Origin: a marine gamma proteobacterium HTCC2143
GTDB taxonomy: Bacteria > Pseudomonadota > Gammaproteobacteria > Pseudomonadales > Dasaniaceae
Length of the DNA stretch: 64,000 nucleotides
Assembly (NCBI GenBank): GCA_000169075.1
Contig: AAVT01000001.1
Coordinates: 310,001-374,000, forward strand
Direction of reading: 5' to 3'
Position 1 is the first letter of the stretch, and every line of letters begins with the position of its first letter. Below, one piece after another: positions 8,520-17,829 of the stretch. The position numbers and the translations under genes were made by a program. Below the pieces are notes generated by a model. The model saw only the letters and a program-made list of their open reading frames with translations. It did not search any database and was not told where the DNA came from.

Positions 8520-10349
8520 ATGCACACGAATGACCAAGACCACAAGCAACATATTACCCATAGCGCGTCGTCACCTGCGAACAGCACGACTGAGACTTCC
8601 CCTAGGACCGCAACCATAGCGACGTTAGACGATCTTGCACAGTATACAAGCTACTCGTTGATGGACAGCCTTAACTGTGATCCTGACGCAACAGCAAGCG
8701 GCGCTGACCACACGCCGCGACAAGTATTCTCGGGCCACTATGTTCCCGTCGCCCCTACGCCAATCAAAGATCCAGAGTATGTTATACACAGCAACGATTT
8801 TTTTCGTGAGCTTGGCTTCGTTGACACTCTGGCACACACAGACGGCTTCGTGCGCTTATTCTCCGGCGATATCTCAAATGTCCCAGCGCCAATGCGCAAG
8901 GTTGGCTGGGCATGTGGCTACGCACTTTCTATCTTTGGCACTGAATACACCCAACAGTGCCCATTCCAAACCGGCAACGGCTATGGCGACGGTCGCGCAA
9001 TGTCAGTGCTTGAAACCGTCATCGATGGTCAACGCTGGGAAATGCAGCTAAAAGGTGGCGGCCGAACACCCTACTGTCGCGGCGCTGACGGTCGTGCGGT
9101 GCTGCGCTCGAGTATCAGAGAGTTTTTGGCACAAGAACATATGCATGCGCTTGGAGTGCCAACGTCGCGGTCTTTGAGTCTGTATGTTTCAACAACAGAA
9201 AAAGTCCAGCGGCCTTGGTACTCGGAGGGCTCGCACGCCATGGATCCCGACAGGCTGGTAACAGAGCCAGTGGCCATTTCGACGCGGGTTGCACCATCGT
9301 TTATACGGGTAGGCCAACTTGAGCTTTTCGGTCGCCGCGCTCGTAATAAGGCACACCCACAAGCGATGGAGGAGCTGGAAAAAATTATGCTGCACTTACT
9401 CGATCGCGAGTATAGCGGTGTCGTCGACAATACGCTTAGCACCGCTGAAAAAGTGGTTGCACTCGCCAGAGCGTTCCGTAGTCGTCTGACCTCCCTAATA
9501 GCAAACTGGATACGCGTCGGTTATTGCCAGGGCAACTTCAACAGCGACAATTGCGCGGCCGGTGGTTTCACCCTTGACTATGGCCCCTTTGGTTTTATCG
9601 ATGTCTACAACCCAAACTACCAGTCGTGGACCGGCGGCGGACACCACTTTTCATTTCTCAACCAGCCAGTGGCAGCAGAGCGTAACTTCCAAATGTTTTG
9701 CACCGCATTGAGCCCGTTGTTGATTTCAAATCAGGACTCTCTACAACAACTTGATGAGCTTCAACGCGACTTTGCGACAGTGATGCAGGCGCAAATGGAG
9801 AAAATGTGGGCCGCAAAGCTTGGTCTTGGTAGTTTTGACGCAGCCTTGTTCAATGAGCTTGAAACGCTGATGCGGCAAACGCCAGTTGATTACACGATGT
9901 TCTTTCGGGAGCTGTCGATGGTGCCTGACAACATTGAACCCCTTAAAAAAAGCTTCTACCAAGGCCCTCAGTACGCCACGACATCAATGTACTCAGACTA
10001 CAATGACGACCCAACAGGAATGGACCGACGCTGGTCGGCGTGGCTGTCAAAATGGCACTTGCTTAGCGCAGCTTCCGTCGACTCCAATACCGAGCAGCCT
10101 CGCAGCCGTGAAGCGCTTGCTCAACAGATGAAACTCGTTAACCCCCAATACCGTTGGCGAGAGTGGCTTGTGGCGCCCGCCTATCAGCAAGCGGCGACAG
10201 GCGATTACACGCTAATTAGAGCATTGCAACAAGTGATGACCCAACCCTATGACCGGGGCTCGGATGCAGTGAACGAAAAGCATTATACATTGAAGCCGGC
10301 TGAATTTTTTGAGGTCGGCGGCTTGTCGCATTATAGTTGCTCGTCGTAA
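8520..10349 (+). CDS. selO: Protein adenylyltransferase SelO (YdiU)
   Basis: 609 aa from ATG 8520, preferred over ATG 8490 because AGGA at 8508-8511 lies 8 nt upstream. SelO is a pseudokinase-fold enzyme that transfers AMP from ATP to Ser/Thr/Tyr of redox proteins. Diagnostic motifs are all present: [65 protein letters not shown], the DN motif in GNFNSDN and [13 protein letters not shown]. The C-terminus ends in CSS, the conserved Cys that corresponds to selenocysteine in animal SelO. The stop here is TAA, so this copy is a Cys form. It is somewhat longer at the N-terminus than E. coli YdiU. It stands alone between the HxlR and MFS genes. Confidence 0.93.
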   Translation: MHTNDQDHKQHITHSASSPANSTTETSPRTATIATLDDLAQYTSYSLMDSLNCDPDATASGADHTPRQVFSGHYVPVAPTPIKDPEYVIHSNDFFRELGFVDTLAHTDGFVRLFSGDISNVPAPMRKVGWACGYALSIFGTEYTQQCPFQTGNGYGDGRAMSVLETVIDGQRWEMQLKGGGRTPYCRGADGRAVLRSSIREFLAQEHMHALGVPTSRSLSLYVSTTEKVQRPWYSEGSHAMDPDRLVTEPVAISTRVAPSFIRVGQLELFGRRARNKAHPQAMEELEKIMLHLLDREYSGVVDNTLSTAEKVVALARAFRSRLTSLIANWIRVGYCQGNFNSDNCAAGGFTLDYGPFGFIDVYNPNYQSWTGGGHHFSFLNQPVAAERNFQMFCTALSPLLISNQDSLQQLDELQRDFATVMQAQMEKMWAAKLGLGSFDAALFNELETLMRQTPVDYTMFFRELSMVPDNIEPLKKSFYQGPQYATTSMYSDYNDDPTGMDRRWSAWLSKWHLLSAASVDSNTEQPRSREALAQQMKLVNPQYRWREWLVAPAYQQAATGDYTLIRALQQVMTQPYDRGSDAVNEKHYTLKPAEFFEVGGLSHYSCSS

Positions 10350-10836
10350 TGGGCAACTATCGACCAGCATAGGTAGTTTTACCCTCCCTTCCCTTCGCAA
10401 TGTGTAAGGGATTACTGTGTGCTGATAATAAGATGTCGCTCTGAAGACACGCGACCGGTGACTGTACATCGGCTAATCAATATTCCGCACTGTTGAGTGG
10501 GTGTGAATCCTTCCTGTATCTAGGCACGTCTGGGATTTTTCCCTGTTGGGCTAAATTTTTTCAGTTATCTTCGAAGGAGATTCAATCTTAATAACTTCAA
10601 CCTTAATAACTTCAACACCGACGTCACCCGTTATGATCGCTACGGCAGTCCTAAATGAATCGTCCAAAACTTATGGCTTTATTGCCTTCCATCAAGAATC
10701 TTTCTGAACTGTCCTTCACTACAATCTCCCTAAAAATTTAACTATCTGCCTTGCAAACCGACAAGATAATAAATTGTTATTTACGATGATTAAAGTTACC
10801 TTTGTAAGACATTTAAAATAAAAAAGGTTTACACAT
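10350..10836. other. Intergenic stretch with a possible CoA-transferase remnant
   Basis: No convincing gene. On the minus strand around 10690-10570 a frame reads TAVAIITGDVGVEVIKVE and then repeats VIKIE; it resembles the N-terminal GADVIKVE motif of CaiB/BaiF CoA transferases and contains a small duplication (AATAACTTCAACCTTAATAACTTCAAC on the plus strand). This is a weak match in a region without an open frame. The last ~100 bp before 10837 are AT-rich and should hold the MFS promoter. Confidence 0.3.
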
Positions 10837-12126
10837 ATGCCTGGAAGTACAAATCAGGTTGATACAGGAAATTCTGCAATACCCGAAAGATTTAAAGTTA
10901 TAGGGCTGACCATCTTAGCTGTATTCATATGCTATATCGATCGGGTGGTGATATCTCTGACTATAATTCCGATGGGGGCAGAACTCGGATGGTCACAAAC
11001 TGAGAAAGGTATAATTCTTGGGTCTTTTTATGCGGCCTACATGCTCACTCAGATTTACGGAGGTGCCCTTTCCGATAGAATCGGTGGGAAAACAGTTCTG
11101 GGAATAGGTCTAATTGTTTGGTCAATTTTTACAATAGTAACTCCCTATGCTGCTGCAGCCGGATTTTTTATTTTGATACTTGCCCGACTTGGCATGGGAC
11201 TAGGGGAAGGTGTTACTTTTCCAGCCTGGCATAGTCTTTATGCTAGATGGGTTCCAATAGGTGAACGATCAAGAGCCGTTGCTGCTACTAACAGCGCCAT
11301 ACCAATTGGGACCGTATTTGGTTTGCTTGTCACGCCTGTAATAATTATTAATCTTGGTTGGCAGTGGGCATTTTATCTCTATGGCGGAATAGGTTTTGTT
11401 TGGTACTATTTTTGGAAAAAATATGTCACCTCATCCCCTAAAGATTCCGAGAATATTTCAAAAGAAGAATTAGACTTTATTGTTGCAAATGCTCCGGCCA
11501 GTGAATCTGGTGAAACACTGCCTGTAAAAAAATGGATCCGCAATAAACCATTATGGGCCATCATTGTTGCTCATTTTTGTAATAATTATTCCCTTTTCGT
11601 TTTTCTGTCCTGGCTTCCAACATTTATCAATGAAAAGCTGGGGATACAATTAGCAGCTATTGGTTTTATAGCAATGATTCCTCAACTGGTCTCTTTTGCT
11701 GCCGGAAATTTTGGCGGCTATTTTGCTGACAGATTTGCCAAACGAGGTATGAAACTTATAACAATCAGGAGGCTCTTTAATTCTATTGGTTTTGGTGGCC
11801 TAGCCTTTTGCCTCTGTTTAGTTCCAGAGTTTAATTCAACATTTGCGGTAATAGGGTTATTGTGTGTTGGCAATGTATTTGGCGGTTTCATAGCCGGTGG
11901 GTTTATTATTAATCATGCTGATATTGGCCCTAAATACACAGGAAGATTAATGGGGATTACCAATACATTTGCTGCAATACCGGGTTTAGTGGGCGGAATT
12001 CTTACCGGAGTTATTCTTGATGTAACAAACTCATGGGACATGGTGTTTTACGTAACGGCTGGAGTAACCTTCTTTGGAGGCTTGTTTTACTTACTATTTG
12101 CAAGCACTGAAAAACAATTTGATTAA
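10837..12126 (+). CDS. MFS transporter, anion:cation symporter type
   Basis: 429 aa, about twelve hydrophobic segments. The N-terminal half carries CYIDRVVISLTIIPMGAELG and LGSFYAAYMLTQIYGGALSD-RIGGK, the conserved loop 2-3 motif of the phthalate/hexuronate-type ACS family; PAWHSLYARWVPIGERSRAV is also typical. It should import an organic acid anion with a proton or sodium ion. The gene is visibly more AT-rich than its neighbours, with many ATT, TTT and AAA codons, a sign of horizontal acquisition. No catabolic gene is adjacent, so the substrate cannot be inferred. Confidence 0.88.
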   Translation: MPGSTNQVDTGNSAIPERFKVIGLTILAVFICYIDRVVISLTIIPMGAELGWSQTEKGIILGSFYAAYMLTQIYGGALSDRIGGKTVLGIGLIVWSIFTIVTPYAAAAGFFILILARLGMGLGEGVTFPAWHSLYARWVPIGERSRAVAATNSAIPIGTVFGLLVTPVIIINLGWQWAFYLYGGIGFVWYYFWKKYVTSSPKDSENISKEELDFIVANAPASESGETLPVKKWIRNKPLWAIIVAHFCNNYSLFVFLSWLPTFINEKLGIQLAAIGFIAMIPQLVSFAAGNFGGYFADRFAKRGMKLITIRRLFNSIGFGGLAFCLCLVPEFNSTFAVIGLLCVGNVFGGFIAGGFIINHADIGPKYTGRLMGITNTFAAIPGLVGGILTGVILDVTNSWDMVFYVTAGVTFFGGLFYLLFASTEKQFD

Positions 12127-12210
12127 ATCAAACGACTCACGATAAAAAATATTTTTTTAAAGAGCACTCTGAAGTACAGGGCGGATTGAGAGCCCTTATT
12201 TTCACTAACA

Positions 12211-12255
12211 CTACTGCAAGATCGCTGCTACAGGTGATCGGCAGGCTATTATTGC
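12211..12255 (+). repeat. Diverged copy of the dispersed repeat
   Basis: CTACTGCAAGATCGCTGCTACAGGTGATCGGCAGGCTATTATT matches the dispersed repeat (consensus TCAATCTACTACAAGATAGCGGCTACAGGCAATCGACAGGCTATTATTAG, described in two parts because of length) with about eight differences. It lies between the MFS gene and the GH43 lipoprotein gene and is far from the other copies. Confidence 0.6.
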
Positions 12256-12318
12256 CGATACAAACTCAGAGTAGGGTTCGCTAGAATCCACGCAGTAGAC
12301 TACGGAATAGTAAGCAAC

Positions 12319-13413
12319 ATGTCCCACGCTCAAACAGGCGTAAAGGCACTGTCTCCATTAAGGCCGCTGCAAAGCATGGCGGCCTCTCTCTGCTTGTCTG
12401 CCTTATTACTTGGCTGCGCAGAACCACCATTAGACTGCGACATTAATCCGAATATCGTTGATCTAACTACCGACACCAGCCCAATACATGACCCAGCCAT
12501 GATTAAAGCTGAGGACGTCTATTACCTGTATTCATCGAGCAATTTTGGTGCTTTTTATAGTTCAAAGGATATGCGCAAATGGCAGCTAGAGGGCGCAGTT
12601 TTTAACGAAATACCACCTTGGCTTGTGGAAAAAATTCCGGTGGCAGACCACATTGGCGCGCCAGATATTACCTATTACAACGGCCGGTACCTGCTGTTCT
12701 ATCAATCGCACAACCCCAACACATGTGACGCTGCCACAGGATTGACCATCAACCAAACCTTGAACCCAGCTGACCCCGATTACGAATGGGTGGATCAAGG
12801 CTTAATACTACGATCAGAGCCCTTCTATGAAGGCGTCGAGATATATTGTGGCAACGAGAAAGCCACATTTAATGCCATCGATGCGCATTTCTTTCAGGAC
12901 TCTGACGGCAAGCCTTGGATGGTATTTGGCTCAACCATCGGCGGCATTAAAATAGTGGCGTTAGACCCTCAGACACTGCAACTGGCTGACGAGCATCAAT
13001 TCATTACCTTGGCTCAGCGTTGGTTGTTACAAGATGATCCAATTATTGAAGCACCGTATATCGTTCAGCGCCATGGCTATTATTATCTTTTCATGTCCTT
13101 CAATCACTGCTGCTTAGAGGAAAAAACGCAGTACCAAGTGCGAGTCGGGCGTGCTGAAAAGGTCACCGGGCCCTATTACGATAAAAGTGGCTGGCCACTT
13201 TATTTAGGGGGGGGCTCCTTAGTCATTGATAGAGTTACCGATAAAGATGGAGATTTTATCGGCACCGGGCACAACAATGTGTTTGCGGAAAACGGCCAAG
13301 ATTGGTTAGTCCACCATGCCAAAAAGCCCACTGAAAACTACAGAGCCTACCTCAACATTCGCAAACTTGACTGGGAGGAAGACAGCTGGCCGACGGTGTG
13401 CACTAAAAATTAG
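12319..13413 (+). CDS. Glycoside hydrolase family 43-like lipoprotein (arabinanase type)
   Basis: 364 aa. A signal peptide ends in lipobox LLLGC (Cys33), so the mature protein should be lipid-anchored. The five-bladed propeller signature of GH43 is visible: catalytic base Asp58 in IHDPAMIKAEDVYYLYSS, GAPDITYYNGRYLLFYQ (~113-129), the pKa-modulating Asp188 in NAIDAHFFQDSDGKPWMVFG, catalytic acid Glu244 in IIEAPYIVQRHGYYYLF, and the late GTGHNNVF. This order matches endo-1,5-alpha-L-arabinanase-like members. It may act on algal or plant arabinan-type polysaccharide outside the cytoplasm. It is a single gene; the actual glycan is unproven. ATG 12376 is an alternative start that would give a shorter signal peptide. 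Confidence 0.85.
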   Translation: MSHAQTGVKALSPLRPLQSMAASLCLSALLLGCAEPPLDCDINPNIVDLTTDTSPIHDPAMIKAEDVYYLYSSSNFGAFYSSKDMRKWQLEGAVFNEIPPWLVEKIPVADHIGAPDITYYNGRYLLFYQSHNPNTCDAATGLTINQTLNPADPDYEWVDQGLILRSEPFYEGVEIYCGNEKATFNAIDAHFFQDSDGKPWMVFGSTIGGIKIVALDPQTLQLADEHQFITLAQRWLLQDDPIIEAPYIVQRHGYYYLFMSFNHCCLEEKTQYQVRVGRAEKVTGPYYDKSGWPLYLGGGSLVIDRVTDKDGDFIGTGHNNVFAENGQDWLVHHAKKPTENYRAYLNIRKLDWEEDSWPTVCTKN

Positions 13414-13712
13414 CAAGACCTTCAGCCTGTCGATTGGATTGTTTCATCGCGGTCAAGATGCTTCAGTATTTTTGAACAAGGCGCGATGGATACACCACAC
13501 GCCGGCTATTTTTTACTCCGCCAGATAGCGATAAAATGGCTGTAAAATAGCCATCGGCTGAGCCAGCCGACCGAGACTATAACCCCATGAACCATCCCGA
13601 AAAAAATAACATACCACCGCTGTTTGGCTGTAGAATCATGCCAGGCCACCCCCTATACGAAACAATTCGTAACGTTAAACTTTGGATTGATATTGGACAC
13701 AGGATTGCAACA

Positions 13713-13967
13713 ATGAGCCGCCTTAAAGATTTTTTTCAGCGTATTAATCGCGCTGTGACTGAAGTGGGAACAGAACATTTTGACGATGATAAAGATTGGG
13801 ATGAGCGTATAAAGTTGCCGGCGTGGCAGACCGCCCGCCTGCGTGAACGCTACGCGCAAAAGAAAGCCAAGCAGATCGCAAGACGACAGAATCCATCGGC
13901 TAGCACCAGCGATGTGAGTCCAGGTCAGGGTCACCAAGCACCCGATAAGGATCAACCCCTTTCCTAG
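13713..13967 (+). CDS. Small hypothetical protein, charged
   Basis: 84 aa from ATG 13713, chosen because AGGA at 13701-13704 is 8 nt upstream; the frame is open to an upstream ATG at 13587 (126 aa). It begins MSRLKDFFQRINRAVTEVG and continues with a strongly charged region (DDDKDWDERIKLPAWQ) and a basic helix rich in Arg, Lys and Gln, then a Pro/Ser/Gly-rich tail. There is no signal peptide or membrane segment. I do not recognise the family. Confidence 0.5.
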   Translation: MSRLKDFFQRINRAVTEVGTEHFDDDKDWDERIKLPAWQTARLRERYAQKKAKQIARRQNPSASTSDVSPGQGHQAPDKDQPLS

Positions 13968-14012
13968 CCGCAGGTCGGTGGCCGCTGCGCTGTTGTTTAG
14001 TCTTTGAATGTC

Positions 14013-14044
14013 AGAAAAAAAGCCAGCCTTTAAGCCGGCTCTTT
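14013..14044 (-). terminator. Rho-independent terminator of the enoyl-CoA hydratase gene
   Basis: On the minus strand an AGCCGGC-TTAAAG-GCTGGCT hairpin (14040-14021, one mismatch) is followed by a run of seven T. It lies ~70 bp downstream of the minus-strand stop at 14111. Confidence 0.75.
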
Positions 14045-14110
14045 CCCCTCACGTTTTGCACTAACACGTTTCCCTGGCAGAGTTTCCTATGACCGTTGAC
14101 TTAAGCCAAG

Positions 14111-14878
14111 TTACTTACCGGTCCAATTGGGTTCTCGTTTCTCTGCAAATGCTCTGGGGCCTTCCTTTGCATCGTCTGACGCAAACACCTTTTGTTGCAG
14201 TGGTATCTGCATCTTCCACAATGATTCTTCATCGATGCCCTGCGCTGCTGCGCGTACTAGGGTTTTCGACGCTGCAACCGCTAGAGGTGCATTTTCAGCG
14301 ATGCGCTCTGCCAATGCGATTGCTGCATCAAGTGCGCCGCCTTTTTCAGTCAATTCACTCAACATACCGCAATCAAACGCCGTCTCTGCAGTAATTGGTT
14401 CACCGGTGAGTGCCATCTCCATGGCTTTTGCATAGCCAACTCTTGACGGTAAACGAAACACGCCACCCGCTGCAGCAAACAGTCCGACTTTAACTTCGCG
14501 TATGCCGATTTTCGCGCCCTTCGAAGCCACCAACAGGTCGCAGGTCAATGCAACCTCACAGCCACCTGCAATTGCGAAACCTTCAATGGCAGCAATCAAA
14601 GGCTTGCTACAACCAGAACGGATAAATGTTGTTAGCGGACCAATATCTTCGCCACGGGAAAATGCTTTCAAATCCATGCCGGAACAAAAACCGCGTCCGT
14701 TGCCTGTAATCACCCCCGCCGTCAGCGAATCGTCTGCATCAAGTTCCTGCACAGCATTCAGCAACCCATGAGAGAGCGCACCATTAATAGCATTCATTGC
14801 ATCAGGACGGTTGAGTGTAATCACCATCACGCGCCCACGACGTTCGACGAGGACGGCTTGTTCGGTTGAAGCTGTCAT
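14111..14878 (-). CDS. Enoyl-CoA hydratase/isomerase (crotonase) family protein
   Basis: 255 aa from ATG 14878, which has GGAG six bases upstream; the in-frame ATG at 14890 lies upstream of that site. The crotonase fold is clear: VMVITLNRPDAMNAIN, oxyanion-hole segment GRGFCSGMDLKAFSRG, and IAAIEGFAIAGGCEVALTCD. The catalytic Glu region reads GIREVKVGLFAAAGGVFRLP; the C-terminus has EGPRAFAEKREPNWTG, typical of short-chain members. It should hydrate or isomerise a 2-enoyl-CoA in the cytoplasm. The gene is divergent from the DUF1330 gene and has no beta-oxidation partner next to it. Confidence 0.9.
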   Translation of the reverse strand: MTASTEQAVLVERRGRVMVITLNRPDAMNAINGALSHGLLNAVQELDADDSLTAGVITGNGRGFCSGMDLKAFSRGEDIGPLTTFIRSGCSKPLIAAIEGFAIAGGCEVALTCDLLVASKGAKIGIREVKVGLFAAAGGVFRLPSRVGYAKAMEMALTGEPITAETAFDCGMLSELTEKGGALDAAIALAERIAENAPLAVAASKTLVRAAAQGIDEESLWKMQIPLQQKVFASDDAKEGPRAFAEKREPNWTGK

Positions 14879-14919
14879 TTTTTTCTCCAAATGTTGTGAT
14901 AATCAGTAACAGCAAGATA

Positions 14920-15183
14920 ATGTCAAATTATGAGGGCCGCAGTCAATATGACCTTTACGAGAGCGGCTTTGCAGAAGTGTTTGCCAAGGTTGACGGCACG
15001 ATGCTCAGCGTCGACGAGGACCCATTGATACTGGCGGGCGATTGGACCGCTACTCGGTCAGTCATCATTGAATTCCCGTCTGAGAAAAGCGCGCTAACTT
15101 GGATGGCGCCTGATGAATATCAAGCAATAGCAGAGCATCGCAATGCCGGCAGCACCGTGAATTCGATACTGGTCAAAGGTTAG
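14920..15183 (+). CDS. DUF1330 family protein
   Basis: 87 aa from ATG 14920. The segment GDWTATRSVIIEFPSEKSALTWMAPDEYQAIAEHR matches the conserved half of DUF1330 (GdW, vieFPs, a.aWy.s.eYq...R), a ferredoxin-like dimeric alpha/beta-barrel fold. The first strand of the family appears short here, so the N-terminus may be slightly trimmed. Function of the family is unknown, though members often accompany CoA-ester catabolism. It is divergent from the crotonase gene with ~40 bp between the starts, so the two may share a control region. An AGCCTTAGC/GCTAAGGCT hairpin (15206-15231) follows. Confidence 0.75.
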   Translation: MSNYEGRSQYDLYESGFAEVFAKVDGTMLSVDEDPLILAGDWTATRSVIIEFPSEKSALTWMAPDEYQAIAEHRNAGSTVNSILVKG

Positions 15184-15205
15184 TAGCAACCTGCGGAAAC
15201 TTAAC

Positions 15206-15231
15206 AGCCTTAGCTACATGTGGCTAAGGCT
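15206..15231 (+). terminator. Perfect 9-bp hairpin after the DUF1330 gene
   Basis: AGCCTTAGC-tacatgtg-GCTAAGGCT is a perfect 9-bp stem with an 8-nt loop followed by TTC, 23 bp after the stop. The T-tract is short, so termination is likely but not certain. The rest of 15232-15461 shows nothing recognisable. Confidence 0.55.
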
Positions 15232-15461
15232 TTCAGACCCACCGTAAACTTTTCATACTAAGTAGGAGAACAATGCCTAGCTGGAGCTTTTGAAAAAGTG
15301 TAGAAAGAATTAACACAAAGAATTTCTCGGGCTTTCAACCTTTGTCCTTATCGCTGTTGTAGACGCCGAAACCACTGGTTGATCAGCGAACCTAAACCCA
15401 GTCGTTGTGAACATGGTCTGCGTAGGAGTTTTTAAGCGCCGCCGGAAGAGTCCAGCTACAC

Positions 15462-16622
15462 TTAAAAGAGCGCCTCAAAAAAAGTCTTTAGTTTATAGAC
15501 AACATGAACCGTCTTCAGCGTGAAAAGACTCCTTGCGTTGTTTTGGTAGTCCTCAAAGCTCTGCAAATAATCTGGATTACCTGGCGCAACAATCAGCTGC
15601 TTCATCCGCGTATGTGCCGCCGTATGAATATCGCCCATTACCACAACATCATTTCTAATATGGTCAATGGCAATATAGTTGCGACGCTCAAGTGTTTCTG
15701 GTCGTGTAACGGCGTCTTCGTAAGCCAGCTGTAATTCTTTTTTGACAGCGCTGTCGCCATTGCGATAAAGATTAGAAATCGCCCATGACAGGTGCCAAAC
15801 CGCATGATTCCAGTCAAGGACCAAAAACGTCTTTGTGCCGTAGAGCATATCAATATTATCGAAGTAGAGAACAGCAATCTTAGCGGCAACTTCTGGGGTA
15901 ATAATTTGATCTCTAATCGCCCAAATTGGCAATTCTGACGTCGATAGCTCTCGAGCAAATTCAGCTTCGGCTACCTTCAACGTCGCATCCCAATCAATGC
16001 CTTTAATCAATACCGATGCTTGATCGTTGTAACTGACATAAGGCATGACGGATTCACAGAGTGGATTGGCTTTCCCGGGAGTAGCAAATCGTCGCTCCTC
16101 AACCATGTAGTCCTTTACCAAAATGGTATAACACCAATTTTTTTCGTTATCATTTTCTTGGGCATTATTCGAGCCCGGTACTAATTGCCAGGATCTGGCG
16201 GCTGCCGCAATCGTCGACGCGCCAATTTGATAGGTCATTTTATCAATAAGGTTATCATTACAGGTCAGGCTTATACCGCCTGCTGGAGGTAATTCGAATA
16301 AATTAGGCTGAGAGATGAATCCCGCTGTAGGGTCTTTGGTCGCAATCACCGCATATTGCTGAGTCTCAATAATCAATCTATCGGTAATGGTGAATGCCTG
16401 CTCCTGAGTATTTCTGATCTCACAACCCTGAAGGTTAATAGCGGTTTCGGTACTGTTATGAAGCTCTAGCCACTGCGACTCACCTACCCCAGATTCAGGC
16501 ATTAACTCAGTGACGACGATGTCTCCGGGCGCAGCGGCCTCGACGGATGAGTCTCCACATCCGGTGAGTAAGAGCACAACAGCAAGAAAACAAGCCTGGG
16601 CTATTATTGGTTGAGTCTTCAT
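15462..16622 (-). CDS. Lamin-tail-domain lipoprotein
   Basis: 386 aa. Signal peptide with lipobox LLLTGC (Cys22). Residues ~34-150 form a lamin tail domain: GDIVVTELMPESGVGESQWLEL, HNSTETAINLQGCEIRN, then ITDRLIIETQQYAVIA and LTCNDNLIDKMTY, the order seen in bacterial LTD proteins. An acidic NNAQENDNEKNWC and a TPGKANP motif close the domain; this also is typical. The C-terminal ~190 residues are helical, with several Trp/His, and unrecognised. It is probably a surface or periplasmic protein binding DNA, protein or glycan, with function unknown. It is a single gene. Confidence 0.75.
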   Translation of the reverse strand: MKTQPIIAQACFLAVVLLLTGCGDSSVEAAAPGDIVVTELMPESGVGESQWLELHNSTETAINLQGCEIRNTQEQAFTITDRLIIETQQYAVIATKDPTAGFISQPNLFELPPAGGISLTCNDNLIDKMTYQIGASTIAAAARSWQLVPGSNNAQENDNEKNWCYTILVKDYMVEERRFATPGKANPLCESVMPYVSYNDQASVLIKGIDWDATLKVAEAEFARELSTSELPIWAIRDQIITPEVAAKIAVLYFDNIDMLYGTKTFLVLDWNHAVWHLSWAISNLYRNGDSAVKKELQLAYEDAVTRPETLERRNYIAIDHIRNDVVVMGDIHTAAHTRMKQLIVAPGNPDYLQSFEDYQNNARSLFTLKTVHVVYKLKTFFEALF

Positions 16623-17110
16623 AGTTACTTTGCTCGACTTCTTTTATCGGAGGAAATTTCCAGCTAATGTTGAGAGGCTGAATCTTTGGTCGATACATTC
16701 TCACCACATACTTGCGGCCTTGAGGGTATCGGAAGGACCACCACACATTTCGCTCAAACTAGCAGATATCGGCCGTAGTTGACGGTCAATAATAAAACAG
16801 CTCAATAGGCATAAATGTTTATCTATTGCCTTAGCATGACGTTCCGCTTTCGATCTTATTATAGAGTGATTATAATTACTATAGTTTTTGGCGCCGATTT
16901 CAATGGTTGTAGCAGAAAAAGCAATCAACTTGTTTTACATTATCCTGCCAATAGTGCTCCGAAATATTTCAGCGTGTTTTGGCTGAACGAAATGCCAAAC
17001 TCTTAGCAGGCTTACCATTAATGAAAAAAAGCCTAGCCGACAATACTACTCGATTTAAATTACGTTAGAGTAATGGTAACGTGTCGTTACTAGAAATGAA
17101 GAGCATCATC
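16623..17110. other. 488-bp intergenic region without a recognised gene
   Basis: The region lies between the divergent lamin-tail lipoprotein gene (minus) and the peroxiredoxin gene (plus) and should hold both promoters. It is AT-rich near 16850-16900. I see no coherent ORF, hairpin terminator or repeat. Confidence 0.5.
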
Positions 17111-17584
17111 ATGAATAAAATCGATATGGGCGGGCAGCTGCCAGAATTCACCTTACAGGTGGGCGTGTCAGAGACGATTAACCTGCCATCGGATATTGAG
17201 TCCGACTACGCAGTCATTTTATTTTATCGCGGTCACTGGTGACCTTATTGCATCCGTCAGTTGGGCGGATACGAAAAAAATCTAGAGGCTTTGCGTGATC
17301 TAGGCGTCAGTGTTTTTGCCGCCACTGTTGACAGTTTGGCAGAAACTACGAAGGTAGCGCAGTCGCTTTCCTTTCCAGTTGCTTGGGGAGTCGATAAACA
17401 GCTGGGGGATTTGTTGGGGGCTTTCTGGGAAAATCGGCGTGACCATATCCAACCCACTGAATTTTTAGTCAATAAAAAAGGGCGTGTTTTATCTTCAACT
17501 TACAGTACATCTCCTTTGGGCCGGATGGATGCCGATGAAACAGTTACTTTGATGAAAATGATCACCGCCCGTAAGCAGCAGTGA
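17111..17584 (+). CDS. Peroxiredoxin-like selenoprotein (in-frame TGA = Sec44)
   Basis: 157 aa if TGA at 17240-17242 (codon 44) is read as selenocysteine. The N-terminus MNKIDMGGQLPEFTLQVG is a redoxin start; the active site then reads FYRGHW-U-PYCIRQL, exactly where the AhpC/TSA-like peroxiredoxin family has FYRGHWCPYC. The resolving partner Cys47 gives a U-x-x-C motif. After the TGA the frame continues intact for 113 residues with family features (GVSVFAATVDS, LSFPVAWGVD, PTEFLVNKKGRV). A hairpin suited to a bacterial SECIS follows at 17252-17270. The protein should be a cytoplasmic thiol/selenol peroxidase or reductase. Without Sec decoding it would be a split pseudogene; the perfect conservation on both sides argues against decay. 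It is a single gene. Confidence 0.85.
17252..17270 (+). promoter_or_regulatory. Putative bacterial SECIS hairpin of the peroxiredoxin gene
   Basis: ATCCGTC-AGTTG-GGCGGAT forms a 7-bp stem (one U-G pair) with a 5-nt loop; G is the second loop base. The loop begins 16 nt after the TGA. Both properties fit the published rules for bacterial SECIS elements (short stem, G among the first two loop bases, loop about 16-37 nt from UGA). Confidence 0.65.
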
Positions 17585-17736
17585 TCAAGTGTGAGGTGTT
17601 TAGGATACATTCGGCCTGGCATTGCCAATGCCTTTCAGCCAGCTGATCTATTAGCCTACGTTCGGTAGCGTTGATCACTGGTCAACTTTTCTAATCAAGC
17701 AGGGGATTGCAACCAGCTCGTTCGAGGATATTTTCG

Positions 17737-17765
17737 AGGGGTCGATTTCAAAAAGCCTGACCCCT
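17737..17765. repeat. Inverted repeat AGGGGTC/GACCCCT
   Basis: A 7-bp inverted repeat with a 15-nt loop (AGGGGTC...GACCCCT) lies in the convergent space between the peroxiredoxin and the serine hydrolase genes. It could act as a bidirectional terminator; its GGGGTC-type ends also resemble REP-like elements moved by Y1 transposases, but no such gene is here. Confidence 0.4.
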
Positions 17766-17829
17766 TGACCCGCTGCTATTGGGGTCTGTATGGGGCTCGT
17801 TTACGCGAATTTATGGGGCAGCACCTCAG

